From an uncultured Collinsella sp. (GTDB taxonomy: Bacteria > Actinomycetota > Coriobacteriia > Coriobacteriales > Coriobacteriaceae), in the NCBI GenBank assembly GCA_900544235.1, contig UQUL01000050.1:1-13131 (forward strand): a stretch of DNA of 13,131 nt. The letters run 5' to 3'. Positions within the stretch are counted from its first letter, which is position 1, and every line of letters begins with the position of its first letter. Of the stretch, positions 5,882 to 13,078 are shown piece after piece. Below the pieces are notes generated by a model. That model was not told the origin of the DNA. It saw nothing but the letters and a program-made list of their open reading frames with translations, and ran no database searches. The position numbers and the translations under genes were made by a program.

Positions 5882-5887
5882 TTCAAC

Positions 5888-6616
5888 ATGATCTATTACG
5901 TCGAGGACGATGACAACATCAGGGATTTGACGGTCTATGCGCTGCGCAAGCAGGGAATCGAGGCCGAGGGCTTTTCGTGCGACGGCGAGTTTAAGGCTGC
6001 CGTGGCGCGACGGGTACCCGATGCCGTGCTGCTCGACATCATGCTGCCCGATACCGATGGTTTGGCGATTATGCGCCGCCTGCGCGCCGACCGCCTGACG
6101 GCGACGGTGCCCATCATGATGCTTACCGCCAAGGACACCGAGCTCGACAAGGTGATGGCGCTCGATGGCGGTGCCGACGATTACCTGACTAAGCCGTTTT
6201 CGCTCATGGAGCTTGCGAGCCGCTGCCGCGCACTGCTGCGTCGCGGCGGCATGGTCAAGCAGACGAGCGATGTGCTCAGCGTGGGCGACATCGTGCTCTC
6301 ACCCAGCCATCGCGAGGTGACCGTTGCCGGCGAGCCGCTTAAGCTCACCCTGCGCGAGTTCGACCTGCTCGAGTACCTCATGCGCAAGCCCGGCGTGGTT
6401 TTTACCCGCGAGTCGTTGCTGCAGAGCGTGTGGGGCTGGGACTTCGACGGCGGTTCGCGCACCGTTGACGTGCACGTGCAGACGCTTCGCCAAAAACTGG
6501 GCGAGCATGCCGGTGCCATCGAGACCGTACGCGGCGTGGGCTACCGCTTGGCCGAGCCTTCTGCCGGTGATGGTGCCGAAGGTGACGACACCGCGGCCAC
6601 CGCATCAGAGGAGTAA
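5888..6616 (+). CDS. PhoB/PhoP-like OmpR-family response regulator
   Basis: A two-component transcription regulator of 242 aa. The receiver domain begins immediately (MIYYVEDDDNI), with acidic residues at 6-9, phospho-acceptor D50 in LLDIMLPD, T80 and K102 in DDYLTKPF. The winged helix (about 125-225) contains LTLREFDLLEYL, 'VWGWDFDGGSRTVDVHVQ', and ends in VRGVGYRL. A 15-20 residue acidic, Ala/Thr-rich tail follows. Position between pstB and a PhoR-like kinase suggests phosphate-starvation control, and pstB would be a natural target, but family similarity alone cannot separate PhoB from other OmpR-type regulators. The kinase GTG is only 3 bp after the stop and its Shine-Dalgarno lies inside this gene, so the two are translationally close and surely one operon. 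Confidence 0.88.
   Translation: MIYYVEDDDNIRDLTVYALRKQGIEAEGFSCDGEFKAAVARRVPDAVLLDIMLPDTDGLAIMRRLRADRLTATVPIMMLTAKDTELDKVMALDGGADDYLTKPFSLMELASRCRALLRRGGMVKQTSDVLSVGDIVLSPSHREVTVAGEPLKLTLREFDLLEYLMRKPGVVFTRESLLQSVWGWDFDGGSRTVDVHVQTLRQKLGEHAGAIETVRGVGYRLAEPSAGDGAEGDDTAATASEE
6608..6613 (+). promoter_or_regulatory. Ribosome-binding site supporting the GTG start of the PhoR-like kinase
   Basis: GAGGAG overlaps the last codons of the regulator gene and lies 6 bases before GTG 6620. The next in-frame ATG falls inside the first membrane segment, so GTG is preferred. Confidence 0.7.
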
Positions 6617-6619
6617 CCC

Positions 6620-8044
6620 GTGGTCTTCGCCCCCCAGGGAAAACATACGCTGTCGCACCGCGTTTTTGTGACGATCTTTGTCTGCGCCATGGCGGTTATC
6701 GTGGCGTTTACGGTGCTGGGCGCGTTCTTTGTGCAAAACACCTTGGCGGATGCCACGAGTGCCAACCTGGCGCAGGAAACCGAGCTCATTGCTGCCGCCC
6801 TCGACGAGCAGCAGGAGCCCATCCCGTTCTTGCGTAGCCTCGATCGCGAGGACTTGCGCATCACGCTGATTAACAAGGATGGATCGGTTGCCTACGACAA
6901 CGAGGCGTCGCCTTCCACACTGCCCAACCATGGCGATCGCCCCGAGGTCATCGAGGCCTTTGAGAGTGGTTTGGGTTCCGCGGAGCGCGCAAGCTCTACG
7001 CTCGACGAGATCATGCTGTATCGCGCCGTCGCCCTTGATAACGGCCAGGTTGTCCGCTTGGCGCAGGCCCAGCCTGGCGTTGCGGCGATTTTGCTGTCGA
7101 TGGTGGCGCCGATGCTGCTTATCGCAGCAGCGGGTGCGGTACTCTCGTTTTTTATGGCGCGCCGCGAGTCCCGTGCCATCATCGCGCCTTTGCAAGAGGT
7201 GGATTTGGACCACCCACGCCGTAGCTATGAGCACGCCTATGCCGAGATGGTCCCCATGCTTGAGCGTATTGAGTCGCAGCGCCAGGAGCTCAAGCGCCAA
7301 ATGGCGGTGCTAGCGGACAACGACCGTATGCGCCGCGAGTTCACGGCGAATATCACTCATGAGCTCAAGACGCCGCTTACGGCGATTTCGGGCTATGCCG
7401 AGCTCATCGCAAACGGCATGGTCGAGGGCGAGGACGACCTGCGCAACTTTGGCGGTCGCATCTATCGTGAGGCGGGCCGCTTGGCAGCGCTTGTCAACGA
7501 TATCCTTACGCTGTCTAACTTGGACGAGGCCGAGCGTGCAACTGAGGGCGAGGCGGTGCCCATTGGGTCCACGGAGTCTATTGAGCTCTCGCGCGCCATC
7601 TACGCGGTCGAGCAGCGTCTTGAACAGGTCGCCCGTCAGGCGAATGTGACGATAAGTCATGAGACCAAGCCTGTGGTCATCGAAGGCGTGTCGCGCTTGA
7701 TTGACGAGCTCATCTATAATCTGGCGAGCAACGCCATCCGCTACAATCGACCCGGCGGTGCGGTTACGCTGCAGTGCGGCACCAACGACGAAGGCCATCC
7801 GTTCCTTGCGGTCGCCGACACGGGAATCGGTATCGCGCCTGAAGAACAGGGCAAGGTATTTGAGCGGTTCTATCGCGTGGACAAGAGTAGGTCCAAGGCG
7901 CGCGGCGGAACCGGTCTGGGGCTTGCAATTGTCAAGCATGCGGCCCTGTATCATCACGCCACGCTCGATCTGTCGAGCGAGTTGGGCGTGGGAACCACCA
8001 TTACGGTGACGTTTCCCATACAGCAGGACGAGCCATTCGCATAG
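6620..8044 (+). CDS. PhoR-like membrane sensor histidine kinase
   Basis: Sensor kinase partner of the PhoB-like regulator, 474 aa, GTG start. The topology is classical: membrane segment 1 (about 15-37), an extracytoplasmic domain of about 115 residues containing 'LRITLINKDGSVAYDNEA', a PAS/Cache-like pattern also seen in Gram-positive PhoR and WalK-type kinases, and membrane segment 2 (about 154-179). A linker helix leads to the phosphoacceptor H247 in 'FTANITHELKTPLTAISGY', then the ATPase domain with N371 (NLASNAIRY), G1 DTGIGI, F box VFERFYRVDKSRS and G2 GGTGLGLAIVKH. No cytoplasmic PAS domain fits between the membrane and the H box. Unlike the VanS-like kinase upstream it has a substantial external sensor, so the two systems probably read different signals. 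Phosphate as the signal is inferred from pstB next door. Confidence 0.9.
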   Translation: MVFAPQGKHTLSHRVFVTIFVCAMAVIVAFTVLGAFFVQNTLADATSANLAQETELIAAALDEQQEPIPFLRSLDREDLRITLINKDGSVAYDNEASPSTLPNHGDRPEVIEAFESGLGSAERASSTLDEIMLYRAVALDNGQVVRLAQAQPGVAAILLSMVAPMLLIAAAGAVLSFFMARRESRAIIAPLQEVDLDHPRRSYEHAYAEMVPMLERIESQRQELKRQMAVLADNDRMRREFTANITHELKTPLTAISGYAELIANGMVEGEDDLRNFGGRIYREAGRLAALVNDILTLSNLDEAERATEGEAVPIGSTESIELSRAIYAVEQRLEQVARQANVTISHETKPVVIEGVSRLIDELIYNLASNAIRYNRPGGAVTLQCGTNDEGHPFLAVADTGIGIAPEEQGKVFERFYRVDKSRSKARGGTGLGLAIVKHAALYHHATLDLSSELGVGTTITVTFPIQQDEPFA

Positions 8045-8070
8045 CGATACAACATAGATATTGATGTAGG

Positions 8071-8106
8071 CGCCGCATCGGACTTTCTGGTGCGGCGTTG
8101 TTGTGC
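8071..8106 (+). terminator. Rho-independent terminator after the PhoR-like kinase
   Basis: CGCCGCATC (8071-8079) pairs with GGTGCGGCG (8089-8097) over nine positions with one G-T around a 9-base loop, followed by a T-rich tail TTGTTGTG. It begins 27 bp after the stop codon. Confidence 0.75.
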
Positions 8107-8133
8107 AATTTTACGATTGCTTCCGACATTTTT

Positions 8134-8147
8134 ACAGGAGAGCCTGT
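8134..8147. repeat. Short perfect inverted repeat in the EPS leader region
   Basis: ACAGG (8134-8138), AGAG, CCTGT (8143-8147), flanked by TTTTT on the left and TTTCTT on the right. Could be a weak bidirectional terminator or an operator. Apart from this, the terminator and the promoter, nothing else is seen in the 195-bp gap 8045-8239. Confidence 0.3.
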
Positions 8148-8163
8148 TTCTTATGTATAGAGT

Positions 8164-8207
8164 TTGGTCTCGGTAAAAAGATGCGATAACATACGGACAG
8201 TTTTGTC
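8164..8207 (+). promoter_or_regulatory. Predicted promoter of the EPS control operon with a palindrome at the start site
   Basis: TTGGTC (8164-8169) and TAACAT (8187-8192) are 17 bp apart; alternatively an extended -10 TGCGATAAC (8182-8190). Right at the predicted start is GACA-GTTT-TGTC (8196-8207), where a repressor could sit. The leader is about 40 nt. Confidence 0.4.
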
Positions 8208-8239
8208 AATCCGAACTGGGGAAATGAAAGGCAAGCTGC

Positions 8240-8896
8240 ATGACCCTTCTCGAACTGTTCCAGCTGCTGAAGAAGCACCTTCAGCTGGTCATCACCCTTC
8301 CGGTGGTCTGCGCGATCGCCATGGGCATCGTGTCCTTCGTTGCGATGGACAACACCTATACCGCGACGACGAGCATGTACATTCTCGCCAAGACCGACGA
8401 TAGCGGTCAGATGAGCTACAACGATCTCTCGGCGAGTCAGATGCTTTCCAACGATATCGCCACGCTGCTGGATAGCGATAGCGTTAAGAGCGGCGCAGCC
8501 AATGAACTGGGCCTCACCGATCTGGATGACTACAAGGTGTCTGTTTCCTCCGAGACCACCACGCGTGTCATTACGCTTTCGGTTACCGGCACCGATGCCA
8601 AGGAGACGGCTAAGGTCGCAAAAGCCATGGCCAGCTCGGTGAGTACGGTCGCTCAGAACGTCGGCGCTGCCCAGAGCATCAACGTTATCGACGAGGCTAA
8701 GACCCCCGAAGCCCCCAGCGGTCCCAAGCGTATGCTGTACGTTGCTGTCGCGTTCCTCGCGGGCATCTTTATCGCAGTTGCCTATGTCGTTTTGGCAGAC
8801 ATGCTCAACACCCGCATCCGCGGTGCCGAAGAGGCAGAAGAGCTCCTGGGCATTCCCGTTGTTGGCCGAATTCCGGCTATGAAAGGTGGTAAATAG
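8240..8896 (+). CDS. Wzz/CpsC-like chain-length determinant (BY-kinase activator)
   Basis: Polysaccharide co-polymerase of the Wzz superfamily, 218 aa, like CpsC, CapA and YwqC/YveK. It has two membrane segments (about 17-36 and 165-187) around an extracytoplasmic domain of about 125 residues, followed by a short cytoplasmic C-terminal tail (LNTRIRGAEEAEELLGIPVVGRIP) of the sort that activates the partner tyrosine kinase. The Pro-rich motif before the second segment (TPEAPSGPKR) is a Wzz hallmark. In Gram-positive bacteria this protein sets polymer length and switches on the kinase encoded next, whose start is only 2 bp after this stop. ATG 8240 is supported by AAAGG 8 bases upstream and by an N-terminus that begins just before the first membrane helix. 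Confidence 0.9.
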   Translation: MTLLELFQLLKKHLQLVITLPVVCAIAMGIVSFVAMDNTYTATTSMYILAKTDDSGQMSYNDLSASQMLSNDIATLLDSDSVKSGAANELGLTDLDDYKVSVSSETTTRVITLSVTGTDAKETAKVAKAMASSVSTVAQNVGAAQSINVIDEAKTPEAPSGPKRMLYVAVAFLAGIFIAVAYVVLADMLNTRIRGAEEAEELLGIPVVGRIPAMKGGK

Positions 8897-8898
8897 GC

Positions 8899-9636
8899 AT
8901 GGCTAAGGCAAAGAACACCGATAAGCTCGTTGTACAGAATGCCGCCAAGACCCTTCTGGCCAACATCCGCTTTGCGAGCGTGGACGACCCCATTCGCACC
9001 ATCACCGTTACGTCCTCGATTCCCAACGAGGGCAAGTCTACGGTTTCCATCAACCTTGCCCAGGCTATCGCCACCAGCGGCAAGAGCGTCCTGCTGGTCG
9101 AGGCTGATATGCGTCGCAGGTCCCTTGCCGATATGCTCGGCGTCCGCTCCCGCGGCGGACTCTATGCAGTCCTTTCCGAGCAGGTTTCTATTGACCAGGC
9201 GATTGTCGAGACGGGTCAGAAGAACTTCTACTTCCTCGATGCCGAGCCGCATATTCCCAATCCTGCCGACATCATCGTCTCTCACCGCTTTGCCAAGCTG
9301 GTAAAGGCACTGTCCGCCAAGTTCCAGTACGTCATCTTTGATGCTCCCCCGGTCGGCACCTTCATCGATGCTGCCGAGATCGCAAGTCTGACCGACGGTG
9401 CGCTTTTTGTCGTGCGTGAGGATTTCACCAAGCGCGAGGAGGCGCTCAACGCCATCGGTCAGCTTAAGAAGTCCGAGAAGGTCAAGCTCATCGGTACCGT
9501 TATGAACTACTGCGAGACCGAGACCAGCGAGTACTACTACTCCTACTACACCAAGGACGGTAAGAAGGTGAAGAAGGGCTCCGACGATCAGGGGACTTCC
9601 AAAAAGGGCATCTTCACCAACCGAGCAAACGTTTAG
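8899..9636 (+). CDS. Bacterial tyrosine kinase (BY-kinase), CpsD/YwqD-like
   Basis: Cytoplasmic autophosphorylating tyrosine kinase of 245 aa controlling polysaccharide polymerisation and export with the membrane protein encoded upstream. It has the BY-kinase set: Walker A SSIPNEGKST (K46), Walker A' LLVEADMRR (about 65-73) and Walker B YVIFDAPPVG (D148). The C-terminal tyrosine cluster is EYYYSYY (Y212-214, Y216-217), the autophosphorylation site, followed by a Lys-rich tail. Walker A' normally reads L-x-D-x-D; here the first acid is Glu (E68), a mild variation. The start ATG 8899 has AAAGGTGG 9 bases upstream. The phosphatase for these tyrosines is encoded next, 17 bp downstream, completing the usual phosphorylation cycle. 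Confidence 0.93.
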   Translation: MAKAKNTDKLVVQNAAKTLLANIRFASVDDPIRTITVTSSIPNEGKSTVSINLAQAIATSGKSVLLVEADMRRRSLADMLGVRSRGGLYAVLSEQVSIDQAIVETGQKNFYFLDAEPHIPNPADIIVSHRFAKLVKALSAKFQYVIFDAPPVGTFIDAAEIASLTDGALFVVREDFTKREEALNAIGQLKKSEKVKLIGTVMNYCETETSEYYYSYYTKDGKKVKKGSDDQGTSKKGIFTNRANV

Positions 9637-9653
9637 TTGATTAAGGCTGACCT

Positions 9654-10304
9654 ATGCGTGACATTCATTGCCATATCTTGCCGGGTGTAGACGACGGCGC
9701 CGCCGATCTCGATGAGAGCTTGGCGATGCTCGAGGCTGCCAAGCGGGCCGGTGTAACCAGAATCGTTTGCACTCCTCACTGCCGTGATCCCTATTTTGAT
9801 TACGACAAGATGTGGGATGCCTTTGAGCTGCTGCGTGATAACGCTGACGGTTTTCCGCTCCAGATGGGCTTCGAGGTCAACCATCGAAAGCTCGTTGAGC
9901 TTGGTATCGATGCCGCGGAGCACTTGCATTTCGATGGGACCAACGAGTTTCTGCTCGAGCTTTCGACGCATGCCGATGCGTATGCGTTTAGAGAGTACGA
10001 GAACACGATTTACGATTTGCAGTGCCGTGGCTACCAGGTGATCATCGCTCATCCTGAGCGCTATCGTGCGGTTCAAAAGGATGTAAGCGTGGCGGAGCGC
10101 CTGGTCGATATGGGCTGCAAGCTGCAGGCTTCGGCGGACTTTATTGCCGGCGGTCGCTTTGGTCGCGAGAAAAAGCCGGCACAGCGCCTGTTCGATCAGA
10201 ACCTGTATAGCTTCATCGCGAGCGATGCCCATAACGTGGGTCATTACGACTGCCTGGCGAAGGCTCGCGCGAAGTTTAGCGTGCGCGGAGCTCATTTTCG
10301 CTAA
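9654..10304 (+). CDS. PHP-type protein tyrosine phosphatase, CpsB/YwqE-like
   Basis: Metal-dependent phosphatase that dephosphorylates the BY-kinase tyrosine cluster. It carries the PHP-fold metal ligands: D3-I-H5-C-H7 in 'MRDIHCHILPGVDDGA', H42 in TPH, H133 in HPER and D191-x-H193 in SDAHN. Length is 216 aa, shorter than the roughly 245-255 of CpsB or YwqE, yet every recognised motif is present and the N-terminus starts directly at motif I, so I read it as compact rather than truncated. The Shine-Dalgarno is modest (AAGG at 9643-9646, 7 bases before ATG). It is the third gene of the operon after the co-polymerase and the kinase; no glycosyltransferase, flippase or polymerase gene follows. 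Confidence 0.92.
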   Translation: MRDIHCHILPGVDDGAADLDESLAMLEAAKRAGVTRIVCTPHCRDPYFDYDKMWDAFELLRDNADGFPLQMGFEVNHRKLVELGIDAAEHLHFDGTNEFLLELSTHADAYAFREYENTIYDLQCRGYQVIIAHPERYRAVQKDVSVAERLVDMGCKLQASADFIAGGRFGREKKPAQRLFDQNLYSFIASDAHNVGHYDCLAKARAKFSVRGAHFR

Positions 10305-10332
10305 TATCTGTCCCTAACGTTCGCATTGAATG

Positions 10333-10338
10333 AAAGGG
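10333..10338 (+). promoter_or_regulatory. Ribosome-binding site fixing the GNAT start
   Basis: AAAGGG lies 5 bases before ATG 10344. An in-frame TTG at 10326 would include this site in the coding region and is rejected. Confidence 0.65.
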
Positions 10339-10343
10339 CAGCC

Positions 10344-10844
10344 ATGGATATCCAACTTAAGACGGGATGCTTTGATGACGCGGCGTTGGTGCGCCGCGTC
10401 GTTTTTATAGACGAGCAGGGCTACGAGAATGAGTTCGACGCTATCGACGAGGATCAGAGCTGCATTCATGTGACGCTCTATGTAGACGGCGAGCTTGCCG
10501 GTTGCTCGCGCGTGTTTCCCGAAGAGCTTGAGCGCGTGGCTGACGCAGAGGCCCCGGTGTTGCCGGCATGCGACATGGACGAAGGCGTTGCGGCGGGGGA
10601 GACCTACATTATGGGGCGCGTCGCCGTGCTGCCGGCTATGCGTCGTCGCGGACTGGCGAGTGCGATCGTCGAGGCCAGTGCTTCGTGTGCACGCGATGCC
10701 GGCGCTAAGCTTATTAAGCTGCATGCGCAGGAATACGTGTTGCCGCTCTATGCAAAGGCGGGCTACACGCAAATTGCCCCGGTAGATTACGAAGACGAGG
10801 GCCAGCCCCATGTCTGGATGGCCAAGCGCGTAGATGGCAGATAG
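10344..10844 (+). CDS. GNAT-family N-acetyltransferase, YjcF/ElaA-like
   Basis: Cytoplasmic acetyl-CoA-dependent acyltransferase of 166 aa. The acetyl-CoA-binding motif A is clear at about 91-106 (GRVAVLPAMRRRGLAS), preceded by the substrate-side strand 'CIHVTLYVDGELAGCSRVF' and followed by LHAQEYVLPLYAKAGY, the C-terminal GNAT strand. The early R-x-x-V-F-x-x-E-Q-G-x-x-x-E-x-D pattern (RVVFIDEQGYENEFDAID) is typical of the YjcF/ElaA subgroup, whose substrates are mostly unknown. It starts 39 bp after the phosphatase gene with no terminator between, so it may be read with the EPS operon, but nothing in its sequence ties it to polysaccharide. Confidence 0.85.
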   Translation: MDIQLKTGCFDDAALVRRVVFIDEQGYENEFDAIDEDQSCIHVTLYVDGELAGCSRVFPEELERVADAEAPVLPACDMDEGVAAGETYIMGRVAVLPAMRRRGLASAIVEASASCARDAGAKLIKLHAQEYVLPLYAKAGYTQIAPVDYEDEGQPHVWMAKRVDGR

Positions 10845-10882
10845 GGACGTTCCTTTTCTGCCGGCAGTTGGGGACGCTCCTT
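10844..10882. repeat. Tandem GGGACGYTCCTT repeat, REP-like
   Basis: GGGACGTTCCTT (10844-10855) and GGGACGCTCCTT (10871-10882) differ at one base and lie 27 bp apart, with a perfect palindrome CTGCCGGCAG (10858-10867) between them. The first copy begins on the last base of the GNAT stop codon. This architecture resembles intergenic repeats associated with REP-type (Y1) transposases in Coriobacteriia and other bacteria; that link is from memory and untested. Confidence 0.5.
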
Positions 10883-10908
10883 GGCAATTGGCGCATCGGA
10901 GCGCTTAG

Positions 10909-10934
10909 ACATACAGTTTTTCGATTCCGTATGT
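10909..10934. promoter_or_regulatory. Inverted repeat upstream of the htpG -10 box
   Basis: ACATAC (10909-10914) and GTATGT (10929-10934) are perfect arms with a 14-bp spacer; two of the next three outer positions also pair. The right arm covers the expected -35 region of the htpG promoter, where a regulator could act. It does not match CIRCE or HAIR heat-shock operators. Confidence 0.35.
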
Positions 10935-10954
10935 ATATATGCGCGCTAATGGGT

Positions 10955-10960
10955 TATAAA
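10955..10960 (+). promoter_or_regulatory. Predicted -10 box of htpG
   Basis: TATAAA (5 of 6 consensus) within an AT-rich island. With 17-bp spacing the -35 would be TGTATA (10932-10937), a poor match. Predicted start near 10967, giving an 80-nt leader. Confidence 0.45.
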
Positions 10961-10991
10961 ATCTAAGTCTGAACATAGCAGGTCTGCGATT

Positions 10992-11016
10992 CGGCTCGGG
11001 CGACCGGGCCGTTTTT
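10992..11016 (+). terminator. Strong terminator-like hairpin in the htpG leader
   Basis: CGGCTCGG (10992-10999) pairs with CCGGGCCG (11004-11011) over eight positions (one G-T) around a GNRA tetraloop GCGA, followed at once by TTTTT (11012-11016). It lies 30 bp before the htpG start codon and downstream of the predicted htpG -10 box, so it either ends the upstream transcription unit or attenuates htpG. Confidence 0.75.
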
Positions 11017-11046
11017 GCGGACGGGGGTAGCGCGAAAGGACTGCAC

Positions 11047-13071
11047 ATGCGTCAATTTAAGACCGAGAGCAAAAAACTGCTCGACCTCATGATCAACTCC
11101 ATCTACACCAATAAGGAAATCTTCCTGCGCGAGCTTATCTCTAACGCGAGCGACGCCGTCGACAAGCTCAACTTTAAGAGCCTGCAGGATCCGAGCGTCA
11201 AGATCGACCAGGGCGACCTGGCTATTCGCGTTTCCTTTGATAAAGACGCCCGCACCATTACCATCTCGGATAACGGCATTGGCATGACCGCCGAGGAGCT
11301 CGAGCGCAATCTGGGCACCATCGCCCATTCCGGCTCCGAGGAGTTTAAGACCGAGAACGCCGAGCAGCAGGGTTCGGATGTCGACATCATCGGCCAGTTT
11401 GGCGTGGGCTTCTACTCGGCTTTTATGGTCGCCAGCCATGTGAAGGTCGTCAGCCGCGCCTACGGCGAGGATGTCGCCCATGTGTGGGAATCCGACGGTC
11501 TTGAGGGCTACACCATCGAGGACGGCGAGCGTGCCGAGCACGGTACCGATGTCATCCTGACGCTGCGCGAGAACGAGAAGCTCGATACCGACGGCGAGGC
11601 CGAGACCTACGATCGCTTCCTGACCGAGTGGGGCCTCAAGAGCCTAATTCAGCAGTACAGTAACTATGTGCGTTACCCGATCCAGATGATGGTGTCCAAG
11701 AGCCGCCAGAAGCCCAAGCCCGAGGATGCTGGCGATGACTACACGCCCGAGTACGAGGACTACCAGGAGCTCGAGACCGTCAACTCCATGACGCCGATCT
11801 GGAAAAAGCGCAGCTCCGATGTCGAGCAGAAGGACTACGACGAGTTCTACAAGTCCACGTTCCACGACTTTGACGATCCTGCGCGCACCATCAGCTTCCA
11901 TGCCGAGGGCACGCTCGAGTATGACGCCCTGCTGTTTGTGCCGGGCCGCGCGCCGTTCGATCTGTACAGCAAGGATTACGAGAAGGGTCTGGCGCTCTAC
12001 AGCTCCAATGTCCTGATCATGGAGAAGTGCGACGACCTGCTGCCCGACTACTACAACTTTGTCCGCGGCGTCGTGGATTCCGCCGACGTGTCGCTCAACA
12101 TCTCGCGTGAGACGCTGCAGCAGAACCGTCAGCTCAAGGCCATCGCCAAGCGTGTGGAAAAGAAGATCACCGCTGACCTTGAGGATATGCGTGACAACGA
12201 CCGCGAGGCCTACGAGAAGTTCTTTGAGAACTTTGGCCGCGGCCTTAAGTACGGCATCTACTCGAGCTATGGCATGAAGGCCGATGAGCTCGCCGACCTG
12301 TTGCTGTTCTGGTCTGCCAAGGAACAGAAGATGATTACCCTGGCCGAGTATGCCAAGGGCATGCCCGAGGATCAGAAGGCCATCTACTACGCCGCCGGTG
12401 ACTCGCGCGAGCGCTTGGCCAAGATGCCCGTGGTAAAGGGCGTGCTCGACCGCGGCTATGACGTGCTGCTGCTGACGCAGGATGTGGATGAGTTCACGTT
12501 CCAAGCTATGCGTGAGTACGTTGCCGCCGATATGCCCAAGATCTATGAGGACGACGCAGCTCGCGAGGCTGCCGAAAAGGCTGTGGCCGACGGTGCCGAG
12601 CCCGAGGTCGAGGATCGTCATCTGGAGCTCAAGAACGTCGCGACCGGTGATCTTGACCTGGCGACCGAGGATGAGAAGAAGGAGGCCGAGGACGCCACCA
12701 AGGAGAACGAGGACCTCTTTAGCGCTATGAAGGAGGCACTCGGTGGCAAGGTCGAGAAAGTTGCCGTCTCCGCGCGCCTGACCGATGCTCCCGCGTGCAT
12801 CACCACCGAGGGTCCGCTTTCGCTTGAGATGGAGAAGGTACTCCAGAAGGGACCCGAGGGCGCGCCCGACGGCATGCCCAAGAGCCAGCGCGTGCTCGAG
12901 CTCAACGCCAAGCACCCGGTCTTTGACAAGCTTGTCGCTGCCCAGAAGGCAGGCGACGCCGACAAGATCAAGCAGTACTCTGGTCTGCTCTACGATCAGG
13001 CCCTGCTGGTCGAGGGTATCCTCCCCGAGGACCCCGTTGCCTTCGCGGCGGCTGTTTGCAACTTGATGTAG
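11047..13071 (+). CDS. htpG: Molecular chaperone HtpG (bacterial Hsp90)
   Basis: ATP-driven dimeric cytosolic chaperone, 674 aa. The GHKL ATPase domain is intact: E29 and N33 in FLRELISNASDAVDKL, D75-NGIGM80, and 'GQFGVGFYSAF' at 116-126 for the glycine-rich lid. The middle domain has the conserved arginine region 'NISRETLQQNRQLKAI', and a C-terminal dimerisation domain follows. At 674 aa it is about 50 longer than E. coli HtpG (624), mainly from a charged Asp/Glu/Lys-rich stretch near residues 505-565 between the middle and C-terminal domains, and an acidic insertion around 'QKPKPEDAGDDYTPEYEDY'. Start ATG 11047 has AAAGGA 6 bases upstream and matches the family N-terminus (RQFKTESKKLLDLM). 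It is monocistronic as far as the window shows, with an unusual leader hairpin. Confidence 0.97.
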   Translation: MRQFKTESKKLLDLMINSIYTNKEIFLRELISNASDAVDKLNFKSLQDPSVKIDQGDLAIRVSFDKDARTITISDNGIGMTAEELERNLGTIAHSGSEEFKTENAEQQGSDVDIIGQFGVGFYSAFMVASHVKVVSRAYGEDVAHVWESDGLEGYTIEDGERAEHGTDVILTLRENEKLDTDGEAETYDRFLTEWGLKSLIQQYSNYVRYPIQMMVSKSRQKPKPEDAGDDYTPEYEDYQELETVNSMTPIWKKRSSDVEQKDYDEFYKSTFHDFDDPARTISFHAEGTLEYDALLFVPGRAPFDLYSKDYEKGLALYSSNVLIMEKCDDLLPDYYNFVRGVVDSADVSLNISRETLQQNRQLKAIAKRVEKKITADLEDMRDNDREAYEKFFENFGRGLKYGIYSSYGMKADELADLLLFWSAKEQKMITLAEYAKGMPEDQKAIYYAAGDSRERLAKMPVVKGVLDRGYDVLLLTQDVDEFTFQAMREYVAADMPKIYEDDAAREAAEKAVADGAEPEVEDRHLELKNVATGDLDLATEDEKKEAEDATKENEDLFSAMKEALGGKVEKVAVSARLTDAPACITTEGPLSLEMEKVLQKGPEGAPDGMPKSQRVLELNAKHPVFDKLVAAQKAGDADKIKQYSGLLYDQALLVEGILPEDPVAFAAAVCNLM

Positions 13072-13078
13072 TTAGGTA

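Noticed and set aside
11022..11034. ops-like sequence (GGGGGTAGCGCG) before htpG
   Set aside because: Only partial resemblance to the RfaH ops element, and no operon type or organism where that would be expected.
11644..12915. Long minus-strand open frame of 423 codons
   Set aside because: It is antisense to htpG, whose motifs are unmistakable; the repetitive Leu/Val/His/Gly-rich composition is what GC-rich antisense frames produce.
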